From Arthrobacter sp. SW1 (GTDB taxonomy: Bacteria; Actinomycetota; Actinomycetes; Actinomycetales; Micrococcaceae), in contig NZ_MJLT01000045.1 of the NCBI RefSeq assembly GCF_001766675.1, forward strand, positions 372,001 to 436,000: a stretch of 64,000 nt of DNA, written 5' to 3'. Made by a program: the position numbers and the translations under genes. Of this stretch, positions 55,945 through 64,000 are shown piece by piece. Under the pieces are notes generated by a model. The model was not told where the DNA came from, did no database searches, and was given only the letters and a program-made list of their open reading frames with translations. How positions within the stretch are numbered: position 1 is the first letter of the stretch; each line of letters begins with the position of its first letter.

Positions 55945-55979
55945 CAAGGAAACCCGGGAAGCCCGACCGGGTTTCCTTG
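55945..55979. terminator. Terminator after the VOC gene
   Basis: CAAGGAAACCCGG pairs perfectly with CCGGGTTTCCTTG around a 9-nt loop. Confidence 0.87.
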
Positions 55980-56016
55980 TGCTGCCCCCGCCAGCCGAAG
56001 CGGTACCTTTGTACCC

Positions 56017-57402
56017 ATGAAGTACGCCGAGTCCGTTCTGGACCTCATTGGCAATACGCCGCTCATCAAGCTGAACCACGTCACCGAGGGCATCAAGGCC
56101 ACGGTCCTGGTGAAACTCGAATACATCAACCCCGGCGGATCCATCAAGGACCGTATTGCGGTGAAGATGGTCGAAGAAGCCGAGCGCACCGGCAAGCTCA
56201 AGCCCGGCGGCACCATCGTTGAACCCACCTCCGGCAACACCGGCGTGGGCCTGGCGCTGGTGGCGCAGCAGAAGGGCTACAAGTGCATCTTCGTGGTCCC
56301 GGACAAAGTGGGCGAGGACAAACGGGCCGTGCTGCAGGCCTACGGCGCAGAAGTCGTGGTGACGCCCACCTCCGTGGCCCCGGACAGCCCGCAAAGCTAC
56401 TACGGCGTCTCGGACCGCCTGGTCAGCGAGATCCCCGGCGCCTACAAGCCGGACCAGTTCTCCAACCCCGCCGCCCCGGGCAGCCACTATGAATCCACCG
56501 GCCCGGAAATCTGGCGCGACACCGACGGCAAGGTCACCCACGTGGTGATCGGCGCCGGCACCGGCGGCACCATCACCGGCACCGGGCGCTACCTCAAGGA
56601 GATCTCCGCTGACCGTTCGGAGGCCGACGGCGGCCGCGTCAAGGTGATCGGTGCGGACCCCGAAGGTTCGGTGTACTCGGGCGGGACCGGGCGGCCCTAC
56701 TTCGTCGAAGGCGTCGGCGAGGACATGTGGCCGGACAACTACGACAAGACCGTCCCGGACGACGTCATCGCCGTCAGCGATGCCGATTCCTTCGCCATGA
56801 CCCGCCGCCTGGCCCGCGAGGAAGGCCTGCTGGTCGGCGGCTCCTCAGGCATGGCCGTAGCGGCCGCGCTCAAGGCGGCGAAGGACCTCCCGGAGGAGGC
56901 CGTCGTCGTCGTGATCCTGCCGGATTCCGGCCGCGGCTACCTGGCCAAGATCTTCAATGACCAGTGGATGCGCTCCTATGGCTTCCTCTCCGGCGGCGAA
57001 GAAGCCTCCGTGGGCGAGGTCCTGAAGTCCAAGACCGGTGAGCTGCCGGACCTGGTCCACATCCATCCGAACGAGACCGTGCGCGATGTCATCAACATCA
57101 TGAACGAGTTCGGCGTCTCGCACATCCCGGTCCTTTCGGCAGAGCCGCCCGTGGTGATGGGCGAGGTCCTCGGCGCCGTGGACGAACGGTCGCTGACCTC
57201 CAAGCTCTTCCGCGGCGAAGCGAAGCTGGCCGACAAGATTTCCGAGCACATGGGGGAACGGCTGCCGGTGATCGGTTCGCTGGAGACCATTTCCGCGGCC
57301 CGCGAGCTGCTGTCCGAGGTGGACACCGTGATGGTGACCTTCGCCGGCGCCCCCGTGGGCATCCTGACCCGCCACGACCTGCTCGCGTACCTGAGCAGCT
57401 AA
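56017..57402 (+). CDS. cbs: Cystathionine beta-synthase
   Basis: 461 residues. PLP-dependent fold type II enzyme condensing serine and homocysteine. PLP Lys44 lies in GGSIKDRIAVKM; PTSGNTGVGLA and GAGTGGTITGTGRYLKE bind the cofactor. Two CBS domains follow (about residues 340-460), as in actinobacterial and human enzymes, and probably respond to an adenosyl ligand. The cystathionine gamma-synthase/lyase gene is 122 bp downstream, with a REP-like element between. Confidence 0.93.
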   Translation: MKYAESVLDLIGNTPLIKLNHVTEGIKATVLVKLEYINPGGSIKDRIAVKMVEEAERTGKLKPGGTIVEPTSGNTGVGLALVAQQKGYKCIFVVPDKVGEDKRAVLQAYGAEVVVTPTSVAPDSPQSYYGVSDRLVSEIPGAYKPDQFSNPAAPGSHYESTGPEIWRDTDGKVTHVVIGAGTGGTITGTGRYLKEISADRSEADGGRVKVIGADPEGSVYSGGTGRPYFVEGVGEDMWPDNYDKTVPDDVIAVSDADSFAMTRRLAREEGLLVGGSSGMAVAAALKAAKDLPEEAVVVVILPDSGRGYLAKIFNDQWMRSYGFLSGGEEASVGEVLKSKTGELPDLVHIHPNETVRDVINIMNEFGVSHIPVLSAEPPVVMGEVLGAVDERSLTSKLFRGEAKLADKISEHMGERLPVIGSLETISAARELLSEVDTVMVTFAGAPVGILTRHDLLAYLSS

Positions 57403-57407
57403 ACAAA

Positions 57408-57496
57408 CCGGTGGTTGAGCTTGTTCTCCGCTGGTTGAGCTTGTCGAAACCTGGATCTCGACAGGCTCGATCACCGGTGGTTGGGCTCGATCACCG
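57408..57496. repeat. Second dispersed REP-like element
   Basis: Contains GGTGGTTGAGCTTG, then TGGTTGAGCTTGTCGAAACC, then TCGACAGGCTCGATCACCGG and a final CTCGATCACCG. GAGCTTGTCGA and TCGACAGGCTC can pair with one mismatch. It is the same family as the element at 3483 and also lies between two co-directional genes of one pathway. Confidence 0.87.
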
Positions 57497-57524
57497 AGGC
57501 CCCCATTACTCGAAAAGGAGCACC

Positions 57525-58691
57525 ATGTCCGCCTCTGAAAACCAGGGCTTCAACACCCGCGCCGTGCACGCCGGCCAGGCCTTCGAACCCCGCACCGGCG
57601 CGGTGGTTCCGCCGCTGCACTTCAGCTCCACCTATGCCCAGGACGGCATCGGCGGGCTGCGCGACGGCTACGAATACGGCCGCGGCGGCAACCCCACCCG
57701 CGACGCCCTGCAGGAACAGCTTGCCGCGCTCGAAGGCGGCAGCCACGCCTTCAGCTTCGGCTCCGGGCTCGCCGCCGAGGATTCGCTGATCCGCGCGGTG
57801 GCCCGCCCCGGCGACCACATCGTGCTCGGCAACGACGCTTACGGCGGCAGCTACCGGCTCATCAACCGCGTGCTGGGGGAGTGGGGCATCGGCAACACCC
57901 CGGTGGACATGGCCAATCTCGACGCCGTGCGCGACGCCGTCTCCGCGAACAAGGCCCGGATTGTGTGGGTGGAGACGCCGTCCAACCCGATGATGCGGAT
58001 TACCGACATCGAGGCCCTCGCCGCGATCGCGCACGACGCCGGTGCCCTCCTGGTGGTCGACAACACCTTCGCGTCCCCGTACCTGCAGAACCCGCTCGCC
58101 TTGGGTGCCGACATCGTGGTCCACTCCACCACGAAGTACATCGGTGGCCACTCCGACGTGGTGGGCGGCGCCGTCGTCGTCAATGATCCGGAGCTGGCGG
58201 AGAAGATCGGCTTCGTACAGTTCGCCGTCGGCGCGGTCTCCGGCCCGATGGACGCCTTCCTGACCACCCGCGGCCTGAAGACCCTCGGCGTGCGCATGGA
58301 CCGGCACAGCGAGAACGCCCAGGCCGTGGCCGAATGGTTGCTGCAGCGTCCCGAGGTGGAAGCCGTGCTGTACCCGGGCCTTCCGGACCACCCCGGCCAC
58401 GAGCTGGCGAAGAAGCAGATGAAGAAGTTCGGCGGCATGGTCTCCGTGCAGTTCAAGGGCGGTGAAGCCGCGGCACGTGCGGTCGCGGAGAACACCCGCG
58501 TGTTTACCCTGGCCGAATCCCTGGGCGGTATCGAATCCCTCATGAACTACCCCTCCGAGATGACCCACGCCTCCGTGAAGGGCACCGAGCTCGCCGTTCC
58601 GGTCAACCTGCTGCGCCTCTCCTGCGGCATCGAGGACGTCGAGGATTTGATCGCGGACCTCGAACAGGCATTCGCAGCGATCAGCAGCTGA
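57525..58691 (+). CDS. Cystathionine gamma-synthase/lyase
   Basis: 388 residues of the Cys/Met-metabolism PLP family. YGRGGNPTRDALQEQLAALEGG, DNTFASPYLQNPL and PLP Lys204 in HSTTKYIGGHSD are present. It can be metB (synthase) or a lyase; following cbs it probably completes transsulfuration. AAAGGAG precedes the ATG. Confidence 0.9.
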   Translation: MSASENQGFNTRAVHAGQAFEPRTGAVVPPLHFSSTYAQDGIGGLRDGYEYGRGGNPTRDALQEQLAALEGGSHAFSFGSGLAAEDSLIRAVARPGDHIVLGNDAYGGSYRLINRVLGEWGIGNTPVDMANLDAVRDAVSANKARIVWVETPSNPMMRITDIEALAAIAHDAGALLVVDNTFASPYLQNPLALGADIVVHSTTKYIGGHSDVVGGAVVVNDPELAEKIGFVQFAVGAVSGPMDAFLTTRGLKTLGVRMDRHSENAQAVAEWLLQRPEVEAVLYPGLPDHPGHELAKKQMKKFGGMVSVQFKGGEAAARAVAENTRVFTLAESLGGIESLMNYPSEMTHASVKGTELAVPVNLLRLSCGIEDVEDLIADLEQAFAAISS

Positions 58692-58726
58692 AGCACGCGC
58701 CCTTCCTGACCTTCTTTGGGATGAGC

Positions 58727-58769
58727 AACGGCCGCGGCACCCCGGAATCACCGGAGTGCCGCGGCCGTT
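58727..58769. terminator. Terminator between the transsulfuration and phospholipase genes
   Basis: A 19-bp stem with one mismatch (AACGGCCGCGGCAC... paired with ...GTGCCGCGGCCGTT) and a 5-nt loop, in a convergent gap. Confidence 0.9.
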
Positions 58770-58811
58770 CCTGTTCAAACAAGGTGAGGACGGTTGCCGC
58801 CGGCCCCGAAG

Positions 58812-60953
58812 CTAGCCGGAAATCCCCGGCAGGCCGTTCTCCTCGCAGCCGGTGAGGCGGCGGCGGAAGCTCGCGTCCTCGATCACCGTGGCCTCGATGT
58901 CGTACCAGCCGCTCAAGGTTTCCCAAGCCAGGGCCTTGGTGGCGCCGGCCTGCAGCTTCAGGGTGGTGCCAAGCTCCTTGTACTGCAGGGACACCAGCTG
59001 CAGGGTGACCGGGCTTGAGCCGCTGTTACGCAGTTCCAGGTGCAGGGCATCGCCGCTGCGTCCCGTGACGGAAACGTCGACGCCGGCCGCCGCACCCGCC
59101 GTCGAACCCTTGAGTTCGTACTGGTACCGGTTGGGCCCCGTGACGATCAGGTCGAAGCTGCCCGACGGCGCCGGGAGCTTCACGGTCTCGCTCGCCTTGA
59201 CGTCCACGTGGCGCGGTTCGGTGACCTCGCCCGCGTAGCCGTACACGGCGAAGTGCGTGGAACTGGTGCCCTGGTTGCGCAGGGACAGCGTGACGCCGTC
59301 GGCCGCTACCGCGGCGGACGTCCGCGGCCGGTAGGGCAGCGGACGTGCCGGGCGGGTGCCGTCTTCCTGGATCGGTGCCACCTGCACGGCCGGCGGGACC
59401 GGGCGCCAGCGGCTGATCTTGGCCGGAACCGGGCCCGGCTGCTCCACCACCGGCGGGGTGCCCGCGGAGGCGAAGTTGAAGACGCCGGTCAGGTCCCCGC
59501 AGACCTCGCGGCGCCACGCGGAGATGTTCGGTTCCTGCACGCCGGTCCAGGCTTCGAGGAAGCGGATCATCGAGGTGTGGTCAAAGACTTCCGAGCTGAC
59601 GTAGCCGCCGATCGTCCATGGCGAAACGACCGTCATGGGGACCCGCGGACCCAGGCCGATGGGGCGGGCCGTGGTCCAGTCGGTGGACTCGCCGGAGGCC
59701 GGTCGGGGCTGCACGGGCGGCGGGACGTGGTCGAAGTAGCCGTCGTTCTCGTCGAAGTTGAGGAAGATGGCGGTGCTGTCCCAGGTTTCCTGGCTGCTGG
59801 CCACGATGTCCAGCAGGCGGTAGACGAAGTTGGCGCTGCCCACGGGCGTGGAGGCGCCGGGGTGCTCGGAGTCGGCGGCGGAGGGAACCAGCCAGCTGAC
59901 CTTCGAGAGCGTGCCGGCGTCGATGTCCGCGCCCAGGCGTTCCAGCAGGGTGTTGGGGCGGCCACGGAACATGGCCTTGTCGAACAGCGCCTTCTCGGCA
60001 TCGTTGAGCAGTTCCCGGCCGGCGGCCAGCTGGGCGAGCAGGCGGTCCTGCTCCTCCGGGGCCTTGCCGTGCAGGGAGTCGTAGAACTCCTCCGTGGTGC
60101 GCAGGTCCCCGTCGACGGCGGCCAGGACCTTGTGCCCGATCGCCTTGAAGGTGTCGAAGTACTCCACCGCGTTGTCCGTGAAGTTGTCCCAGTCCTGGTA
60201 GATCTGCCAGGACACGCCGGCCTGCTCCAGGCGCTCCGGATAGGTGGTCCAGTCGTAGCCGGCATGGGCGTAGTTGTAGGCGGCGTTCGTGACGGCGCGC
60301 TTGCCGGTGGCCTTCTCCGTGCCGGTGGTGCCGCTCCAGAGGTAGTTGCGGTTGGGGTTGGTGGAGCCGTTGACCGAGCAGTGGTAGGCGTCGCAGATGG
60401 TGAAGGTATCGGCGAGCTCGAACTGCAGCGGGATGTCGCTGCGCTCGTAGAACGTCATGGTGGAGGCGCTCTTGGCCGGGATCCACTTGTCGCACCAGCC
60501 GTTGTTCCAGGCGGCGGTGGTGCCGTTGAAGGAATGGTCAAGGTCGCCGAGGTACTGGATGTCCGAATCCGGGCGGCCCGCCAGCTCCGCGGCCTTGCGG
60601 AGGGAGAACGGCAGCACGATTTCGCCCGTGGCCCGCGGCTGTTCGAACATCGAGTTGCCGTTGGGCAGGCGGGTGATGGACTTGTCCCCGAAACCGCGGA
60701 CGCCGCGCAGCGAACCGAAGTAGTGGTCGAAGGAACGGTTCTCCTGCATCAGGATGATCACGTGCTTGATGGACTGCAGGCTGCCGGGTGGAACCGGCTT
60801 GGCCATGGCGGCCTGCACCGACGGCGGCAGGAGGGAGCCTGCGGCAGCAAGCGCCGTCGCTGCTGCCGTTGCACCCAGGAAGCCGCGGCGGGAGAGGCCA
60901 CGGGTCTCGTTGTCCGGGAGGTGGTTCGTGTCGTGGGAGTCATGGGGAGCCAT
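58812..60953 (-). CDS. Tat-exported phospholipase C, phosphocholine-specific type
   Basis: 713 residues. The Tat signal LSRRGFLGATAAATALAAAG is followed by the phosphoesterase core IKHVIILMQENRSFDHYFG, then DENDGYFDHVPPP and the paired DUF756 domains at the C-terminus (FAVYGYAGEV, GWYDIEATV). Matches PlcC/PlcN-like enzymes that hydrolyse phosphatidylcholine or sphingomyelin, giving phosphate and choline. It should act outside the cell. Confidence 0.93.
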   Translation of the reverse strand: MAPHDSHDTNHLPDNETRGLSRRGFLGATAAATALAAAGSLLPPSVQAAMAKPVPPGSLQSIKHVIILMQENRSFDHYFGSLRGVRGFGDKSITRLPNGNSMFEQPRATGEIVLPFSLRKAAELAGRPDSDIQYLGDLDHSFNGTTAAWNNGWCDKWIPAKSASTMTFYERSDIPLQFELADTFTICDAYHCSVNGSTNPNRNYLWSGTTGTEKATGKRAVTNAAYNYAHAGYDWTTYPERLEQAGVSWQIYQDWDNFTDNAVEYFDTFKAIGHKVLAAVDGDLRTTEEFYDSLHGKAPEEQDRLLAQLAAGRELLNDAEKALFDKAMFRGRPNTLLERLGADIDAGTLSKVSWLVPSAADSEHPGASTPVGSANFVYRLLDIVASSQETWDSTAIFLNFDENDGYFDHVPPPVQPRPASGESTDWTTARPIGLGPRVPMTVVSPWTIGGYVSSEVFDHTSMIRFLEAWTGVQEPNISAWRREVCGDLTGVFNFASAGTPPVVEQPGPVPAKISRWRPVPPAVQVAPIQEDGTRPARPLPYRPRTSAAVAADGVTLSLRNQGTSSTHFAVYGYAGEVTEPRHVDVKASETVKLPAPSGSFDLIVTGPNRYQYELKGSTAGAAAGVDVSVTGRSGDALHLELRNSGSSPVTLQLVSLQYKELGTTLKLQAGATKALAWETLSGWYDIEATVIEDASFRRRLTGCEENGLPGISG

Positions 60954-61071
60954 ATGTGGGATGCCTTTCGTGGGTCGGCTCTGGCCTCACCACGGTAGGC
61001 ACCGGCGGTGAACTATTGGTGTATTTCCCGTACATGAAACGGCCACCGTGCCGTCACCGCCCATCCTCCGG

Positions 61072-61100
61072 GATAGCTTTCTTGAAGATAGCCACCTATC
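61072..61100 (+). promoter_or_regulatory. Operator-like repeats upstream of the HxlR gene
   Basis: GATAGC occurs at 61072 and 61087, and GATAGCCACCTATC (61087-61100) contains the inverted repeat GATAG-N4-CTATC. It ends 8 bp before the start codon, a plausible autoregulatory site. Confidence 0.5.
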
Positions 61101-61108
61101 ATCGATCC

Positions 61109-61642
61109 ATGCCCCTCCGCTCCGATTGGTCCGCCCGCGCCTGCAGCCTGGCACGCGGCCTCGACGTGCTCGGCGATCCCTGGAGCAGCCTGGTCATGCG
61201 CGAAGTCTTCCTGGGCAACGGCCGTTTCGACGCCATGAAGCAGCGGCTCGGCTGCGCGGACACCGTGCTGAGCAAGCGCCTCGGATGGTTGCTCGACGCC
61301 GGACTCCTCGCCCGCCGCCCGTACACGGACAACGGCCGGGCCCGCCAGGAATATGTCCTCACCCCCAAGGGCGAAGACGCCCTGCCGGTGCTGAACGCCG
61401 TCATCATCTGGGCGGAAAAGCATCTCGACGCCCCGGACGAGACGGCGCACGTGAAGGTCATCCACAGGGGCTGCGGCCGCGAAACGTCTTCGGCCGATAC
61501 CTGCGAACACTGCGGCGTTCGGCTCACCGCGGCCAACACCAGCTGGCACAGCCTGACGCGCACCGCGGAGCCTGTGCCGCTCGCCGTCGCGCCCTCTGAT
61601 ACACCTGCCCCCGCCCCGCACGAAACGGAGATCCCCGGATGA
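61109..61642 (+). CDS. HxlR-family regulator with C-terminal cysteine cluster
   Basis: 177 residues. The winged helix (LARGLDVLGDPWSSLVMREVFLG, then TVLSKRLGWLLDAGLLARRPY) matches HxlR/DUF24. Members are often thiol-based sensors of aldehydes, quinones or electrophiles. After the DNA-binding domain a tail has Cys residues in RGCGRETSSADTCEHCGVRL, including CxxC, which may bind zinc or sense redox change. It overlaps the MFS gene by 4 nt (ATGA) and probably controls it. Confidence 0.87.
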   Translation: MPLRSDWSARACSLARGLDVLGDPWSSLVMREVFLGNGRFDAMKQRLGCADTVLSKRLGWLLDAGLLARRPYTDNGRARQEYVLTPKGEDALPVLNAVIIWAEKHLDAPDETAHVKVIHRGCGRETSSADTCEHCGVRLTAANTSWHSLTRTAEPVPLAVAPSDTPAPAPHETEIPG

Positions 61643-62982
61643 CCGCCCCCGACGCCACCGGGCTCCGCCCCGGTAAAGACGCAGGCAAGAACGCAGGCAA
61701 ACCGAACCGGCGCCGCCTGCACCCGGCCTGGATTGTTGCCGCCGTCGCGTTCCTCGCCCTGGTGGGCGCGGCAGGCTTCCGCGCGGCACCCGGCGTGCTG
61801 ATGGTTCCGCTGCAGGCCGAGTTCGGCTGGTCCACCACCGTGCTGTCCCTGGCCGTGAGCATCAACCTGGTGCTGTTCGGCCTGACTGCGCCGTTCGCCG
61901 CCGCCCTCATGGAACGCTTCGGCATCCGCACCGTGACCGCGCTGGCGCTGTGCCTGATCGGCCTGGGCTCGGCATTGACCGTGTTCGTCAACCAGTCCTG
62001 GCAGATCCTGCTCACCTGGGGCCTGCTGATCGGCCTGGGCACCGGATCGATGGCACTGGTTTTCGCCGCGACCATCGCCAACACCTGGTTCGCCAAGAGC
62101 CGCGGCCTGGTGATCGGCGTCCTCACTGCGGGCAGCGCCGCGGGGCAGCTGGTCTTCCTGCCGCTCATCGCGGCCCTCGCGCAGGATCCGGGCTGGCGCG
62201 GCGCCTCGCTGCTGATTGCGGCCGGCGCGCTCGCCGTCGTCCCGCTCGTGCTGCGCTGGCTCCGGAACTCACCCGCCGACGTCGGCGTCCTGCCTTACGG
62301 CGCCGAAACGGCCGAAGCGGTGGTCCCGACGGCGGCGGCCGGGGACTCTCCGAACGCTGCGGTCCGCGCGCTGCAGGTCCTCAAGCGCGCCAGCAAGGTG
62401 CGCACCTTCTGGGGCCTTGCGGCCGGCTTCGCGATCTGCGGAGCCACGACGAACGGACTGATCGGCACCCACTTCATCCCTTCCGCGCATGACCACGGCA
62501 TGCCGGAAACGACGGCGGCCGGGCTGCTGGCCGTCGTCGGGATCTTCGACATCGTGGGAACCATCGCTTCGGGCTGGCTGACGGACCGCTTCAACCCGAA
62601 GGTCCTGCTGGCCGTGTACTACCAGTTCCGCGGCATCGGGCTGCTGGTGCTACCGCTCCTGCTGGGTTCGACGGTGCAGCCGAGCATGATCGTGTTCGTT
62701 GTGGTGTACGGCCTGGACTGGGTGGCCACGGTGCCGCCCACCGCCGCAATCTGCCGCAGGGTATTCGGCGCGGACGGCTCCGTGGTGTTCGGCTGGGTGT
62801 TCGCCGCCCACCAGCTGGGCGCGGCGGGAGCGGCGGTGGCGGCCGGGTACGTCCGGGACGCCACCGGTCACTACACCTACGCGTGGCTCGGCGCCGCGGC
62901 GATGTGCACGGTGGCGGCCGTCATCAGCGCGACCATCCGCAAGGACGCGGTGACGAAGGAGCCGGCCTCGGTGGCTGGCTGA
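61639..62982 (+). CDS. MFS transporter, OxlT/monocarboxylate-like
   Basis: 447 residues with about 12 helices and a basic N-terminus. Helix 1 to 4 sequence FGWSTTVLSLAVSINLVLFGLTAPFAAALMERFGIR and the central loop pattern fit the oxalate/formate antiporter and monocarboxylate group. Substrate unknown. It is coupled to the HxlR regulator. Confidence 0.86.
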   Translation: MTAPDATGLRPGKDAGKNAGKPNRRRLHPAWIVAAVAFLALVGAAGFRAAPGVLMVPLQAEFGWSTTVLSLAVSINLVLFGLTAPFAAALMERFGIRTVTALALCLIGLGSALTVFVNQSWQILLTWGLLIGLGTGSMALVFAATIANTWFAKSRGLVIGVLTAGSAAGQLVFLPLIAALAQDPGWRGASLLIAAGALAVVPLVLRWLRNSPADVGVLPYGAETAEAVVPTAAAGDSPNAAVRALQVLKRASKVRTFWGLAAGFAICGATTNGLIGTHFIPSAHDHGMPETTAAGLLAVVGIFDIVGTIASGWLTDRFNPKVLLAVYYQFRGIGLLVLPLLLGSTVQPSMIVFVVVYGLDWVATVPPTAAICRRVFGADGSVVFGWVFAAHQLGAAGAAVAAGYVRDATGHYTYAWLGAAAMCTVAAVISATIRKDAVTKEPASVAG

Positions 62983-64000
62983 CTACTTCGCCGGAACCGG
63001 CTTCCGCGTGAAGAACTCCCTGGTGGACGGCGCGAAGCGGCACGCCACGGCCAGCACGACGCCAAGGAGCAGGAGCAGTACGCCGCTGACGAAGGCCCCG
63101 CCAATACCGAAGACGGTGCTGGCTCCGTAGCCGGGAGACCACATCTGCACCGCGGAAATGACGAAGGCAGCGGTGAGGGACAGGGCACCCAGCAGGGGCA
63201 GGATCCCGCGGAACCAGAGGTTCCGGGCCGAATCGCGCAGGGTGCCGCGGAAGTACCAGACACAGGCGAAACCGGTCAGGGCGTAGTAGAAGGCCACGAA
63301 CAGGCTGAGCGCACTGATCGAATCTGCCAGCAGGTTCCGGTTCAGGGCCGTCATCACCACGTAGTACGCGATCGCGGCCCCACCCATGACCCGGGTGGAG
63401 AAGCCTGGGGTCTGGTAATCCGGGCGCACCTTGGCGAAGGCCTGCGGCAGGGCTCCGTGCACGCCCATGGACAGGGTGCCGCGGGCGGTGGGCAGGATGG
63501 TGGTCTGGGTCGAGGAGAGCGCCGAGGCCAGGACCGCGACCACGATCAGCCAGCCCCACGGGCCCAGCACAACGTCCTTCATCGCCAGGAAGACGTCGGA
63601 CTCGTTCCCGCTGTTCCCCAGGCCGATTCCTTCGGTTCCGGAGCCGGCGTACATCAGCACCAGCAGGGTCACGGCGGTGTAGACCGCCAGCAGCACGCAG
63701 GCGGACAGCACGGCACCGCGGCCCGGGGTCTTCGCCGGGTTTTCGGTTTCCTCGTTCAGGGCGAAGCAGGTATCCCAACCCCAGTAGAGGAACAGTGCCA
63801 GCAGGACACCCTGCATCACGGCGCCGGGATCCGTGAAGGCCCCGGCGGGGTTGAACCATTCGAAGCTGAAGGGCGTGATGGTGCCTGCACTGCCCGTGCC
63901 GATGGCGATCATCAGTGCCAAAGCGAAGATGCCCAGCGAGATGTACTGGATGTAGGTGAGCGTGCGCTGGACGTGTTCGCCCAGGCGGATGCCGCGGTAG
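62983..64000 (-). CDS. APC-family amino-acid permease (truncated by the window edge)
   Basis: About 339 residues of the C-terminal part; the 5' end is outside the window. Several helices and FYWGWDTCFALNEETENPAKTPGR-type sequence (GWDTCFALNEETENPAKTPG) match amino-acid/polyamine permeases. The last helices end in a basic tail. Convergent with the MFS gene, touching it end to end. Confidence 0.82.
   Translation of the reverse strand, partial: YRGIRLGEHVQRTLTYIQYISLGIFALALMIAIGTGSAGTITPFSFEWFNPAGAFTDPGAVMQGVLLALFLYWGWDTCFALNEETENPAKTPGRGAVLSACVLLAVYTAVTLLVLMYAGSGTEGIGLGNSGNESDVFLAMKDVVLGPWGWLIVVAVLASALSSTQTTILPTARGTLSMGVHGALPQAFAKVRPDYQTPGFSTRVMGGAAIAYYVVMTALNRNLLADSISALSLFVAFYYALTGFACVWYFRGTLRDSARNLWFRGILPLLGALSLTAAFVISAVQMWSPGYGASTVFGIGGAFVSGVLLLLLGVVLAVACRFAPSTREFFTRKPVPAK

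Overview
The window is high-GC actinobacterial chromosome, most likely from an Arthrobacter-type member of the Micrococcaceae (Arthrobacter, Pseudarthrobacter or Paenarthrobacter). Pointers are the strong GC bias of third codon positions, a FurA-KatG pair, an FprA-type ferredoxin reductase, a SARP-family regulator, many Tat-exported enzymes, and dispersed GGTTGAGCTTGTCGAAACC-type repeats. The genus is an inference from gene content and repeat type, not from a marker-gene comparison. The window holds about 52 protein genes, one tRNA-Tyr and no insertion sequence, prophage or CRISPR array. Both ends cut through transporter genes.

Layout. 1-5100: a truncated CynX-like transporter, a PucR-type regulator, and divergent from it an aminobutyraldehyde-type dehydrogenase and a GABA transaminase (polyamine/GABA catabolism). 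5119-10625: a secreted family 8 polysaccharide lyase, a universal stress protein, a RarD-like permease and small membrane or unknown proteins. 10657-13499: an OmpR-type two-component system whose transcript runs on into a secreted acidic protein. 13667-19017: a secreted protein with five near-identical 50-residue repeats, divergent from an unusual SARP-receiver hybrid regulator and its NarL-type kinase. 19107-23996: ferredoxin-NADP reductase, a GAF regulator, an ExaC-like aldehyde dehydrogenase and a DUF779 protein. 24109-33132: a giant animal-type haem peroxidase with calcium-binding repeats, a Tat multicopper oxidase, a lipoprotein with a His/Asp-rich tail, and a secreted glycine-rich protein. 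33234-42562: amino-acid permease, KatG/FurA, MFS exporter, HtpX, YajQ and unknowns. 42727-50047: tRNA-Tyr, then a beta-glucosidase, a NitT/TauT/THI5-type ABC importer, a Cof-type HAD phosphatase and a LacI regulator. 50051-64000: housekeeping and stress genes (K+ channel, thioesterase, thioredoxin, acyl-CoA synthetase, DNA glycosylase), transsulfuration (CBS plus cystathionine gamma-synthase), a phospholipase C, an HxlR-MFS pair and a truncated amino-acid permease.

Three systems stand out. (1) The peroxidase, multicopper oxidase and metal-tail lipoprotein combine both enzyme classes known for bacterial Mn(II) oxidation. (2) The SARP-receiver hybrid has its phosphorylation domain at the C-terminus, pairs with a HisKA_3 kinase, is preceded by four CAAGTA repeats about two helical turns apart, and faces a repeat-rich secreted protein. 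(3) A beta-glucosidase and a vitamin-precursor-type ABC importer carry the same 18-nt operator and end in a LacI gene, which suggests uptake and hydrolysis of a small glucoside. All three functional readings are inferences from domain content and context.
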